64,000 nucleotides of DNA, from NCBI RefSeq assembly GCF_000835165.1, contig NZ_CP007790.1:744001-808000 (forward strand), read 5' to 3'. A model generated the notes under the pieces. That model searched no databases, was not told where the DNA came from, and was given only the letters and a program-made list of their open reading frames with translations. Position 1 is the stretch's first letter. Each line of letters begins with the position of its first letter. The position numbers and the translations under genes are program-made. This stretch comes from Corynebacterium marinum DSM 44953 (lineage in GTDB: Bacteria > Actinomycetota > Actinomycetes > Mycobacteriales > Mycobacteriaceae). Shown here piece after piece: positions 62,756 through 64,000 of this stretch.

Positions 62756-63997
62756 CTAGTCTGCCGGGACCGCGGACATGCCCGCGGCTGTGATGGATCC
62801 GTCCGCCACGCGGATGCGCAGCTGGCTGCCCGGGGGCGCCTGCCTGATGCTCATGACCACCTCGGGGGGAGTGCCGTCCCGGGGGACGACCTGCACCACC
62901 GAGTAGCCGCGGGACAACGTGGCCGCCGGACCGAGCGCCGAGACCTGCGCCCGCAACGCCTTGATCTGGGCGACTTCCGTCTGCAGCAGGTACTGCACGT
63001 CGCGGCGGATGAGGGCCACCGCCCGCTCGATCTCTTCCCGCCGCACCCGGATCGGCGTCATCGGATCCGCCAGCACCGGCCGCGAGCGCATCCCCGCCAG
63101 CCCGTGCCGTTCCCGCTGGACCCAGCCGCGCAGGGCGGCCGCCATCCGGGACCGCGCCTCGGCGAGGAAAGCCCGCTCCTCGGCCACGTCCGGGACGACA
63201 CGCTTCGCGGCGTCAGTCGGGGTGGCCGCGCGCAGATCCGCCACGTTGTCCAGGACCGGGTTGTCCGGTTCGTGGCCGATGGCCGAGACCACGGGGGTCT
63301 CCGCCGCGGCCACCGCACGTTGGAGGGCCTCCTCCGAGAAGGGCAGCAGATCCTCCACGCTGCCGCCGCCGCGCGCGATGATGATGACGTCGACCAGGGG
63401 ATCCCGGTCGAGCTCCTCCAGTGCCCGGATGATCTCCGGCACGGCCGTCGCGCCCTGCACGGCAGTGTTGATCACCCGGATGTCCACCTCGGGCCACCGG
63501 TCGCGGGCGACCGAGAGGACGTCGCGCTCCGCCGCCGAACCTCGGCCCGTGATCAGGCCCACGCGGACCGGCAGGTAGGGCAGGGGTTTCTTGCGTGCCG
63601 GGTCGAACAGGCCCTCCTGGGCCAGTTGCGCCCGCAGGCGCTCGATCCGGGCCAGCAGCTCGCCGATGCCCACAGGCCGGATCTCCGTCACCCACAGGGA
63701 GAAGCTGCCGCGGCCTTCATAGAAGGCGGGCCGGCCGTGGACGACGACGCGGTCGCCGTCGCGGAGCGGGGAAGGCATTGACTGGATGAGGTTCGTCGGC
63801 GCGGTCAGCTGGACCGACGTCTCGGATTCGGTGTCGCGCAGCGTCAGGTAGGACAGCTTCCATGAGGGTTTGACGTTGACCTGGGTGAGCTGGCCTTCGA
63901 CCCACGCGGAACCCAGACGCTGGATCCAGCCCTTGACCTCGGCGTTGAGGCGCCGCACCGGCCACGGGGTCTCCGGTGAGGATGGCTGACCGGCCAT
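62756..63997 (-). CDS. xseA: Exodeoxyribonuclease VII large subunit
   Basis: A 413-residue catalytic subunit. The N-terminal OB-fold domain (about 10-110) is followed by the nuclease domain with [33 protein letters not shown] and [27 protein letters not shown], the conserved metal and active-site segments. It is shorter at the C terminus than E. coli XseA but complete for an actinobacterial one. The ATG lies 3 bases from the window end, so the promoter is outside. xseB follows. Confidence 0.95.
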   Translation of the reverse strand: MAGQPSSPETPWPVRRLNAEVKGWIQRLGSAWVEGQLTQVNVKPSWKLSYLTLRDTESETSVQLTAPTNLIQSMPSPLRDGDRVVVHGRPAFYEGRGSFSLWVTEIRPVGIGELLARIERLRAQLAQEGLFDPARKKPLPYLPVRVGLITGRGSAAERDVLSVARDRWPEVDIRVINTAVQGATAVPEIIRALEELDRDPLVDVIIIARGGGSVEDLLPFSEEALQRAVAAAETPVVSAIGHEPDNPVLDNVADLRAATPTDAAKRVVPDVAEERAFLAEARSRMAAALRGWVQRERHGLAGMRSRPVLADPMTPIRVRREEIERAVALIRRDVQYLLQTEVAQIKALRAQVSALGPAATLSRGYSVVQVVPRDGTPPEVVMSIRQAPPGSQLRIRVADGSITAAGMSAVPAD

Positions 63998-64000
63998 GTG

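Overview
The window is chromosomal DNA from a high-GC actinobacterium, almost certainly a Corynebacterium. The main reasons are the gene order (gapB, pth, rplY, prsA, glmU, mfd, lysI, mazG, a porin-like gene, eno, divIC, ppx, greA, mca, aroF with a leader peptide, uppS, coaA, glyA, pabAB, fumC, glpX, xseBA), which follows what I remember of C. glutamicum, and the mycothiol-dependent enzymes (maleylpyruvate isomerase, Mca). There is no prophage, insertion sequence or CRISPR array. Gene density is high, both strands are used, and many genes start at or within a few bases of their transcription start.

Layout. 1-1180: 3' part of gapB and a tiny Cys-rich basic gene. 1196-7683: a six-gene island for 3-hydroxybenzoate and gentisate breakdown. 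nagL, nagK, nagI and the IclR regulator nagR are on the minus strand; transporter nagT and hydroxylase nagM are on the plus strand. Two matching inverted repeats are probably NagR operators. 7692-9022: pth and rplY, with a strong hairpin in front of rplY. 9092-12580: accessory genes (AlkD-like, MFS exporter, VOC, SDR). 12699-16542: glmU-prsA operon and an MFS gene. 16660-23430: 2OG oxygenase, tRNA-Gln, TetR, mfd, HNH protein. 23432-29494: nadA, lysI, mazG, porin-like gene, lytic transglycosylase, eno. 29572-32114: divIC-DUF501-ppx operon and tRNA-Leu. 32191-39712: deaminase, two CNNM/CorC-like proteins, Bax1-like membrane protein, greA, mca. 39733-42389: aroR leader and attenuator, aroF, uppS, flavodoxin. 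42386-47419: coaA and the glyA-pabAB-pabC folate operon. 47442-50789: TetR, GH13 hydrolase, AAHS-type MFS. 51063-54550: a divergent DUF5997 / LysR-effector-domain pair, LGFP lipoprotein, PhoH. 54623-58442: GNAT, TetR-DHA2 drug pump operon, unknown protein. 58451-63997: fumC, glpX, DUF4245, a decayed membrane gene, xseB-xseA.

How the genes work together. The nag genes form a full pathway from 3-hydroxybenzoate via gentisate, maleylpyruvate and fumarylpyruvate to fumarate and pyruvate. glyA, pabAB and pabC link one-carbon units to folate synthesis. The aroF leader reads Phe/Tyr supply through an FYF codon run. The least explained items are the pair at 51117-52205 (a LysR effector domain with no DNA-binding domain, facing a two-repeat helical DUF5997 protein, with -10 boxes sharing one TA step), the rplY leader hairpin and the repeated leaderless-promoter pattern.
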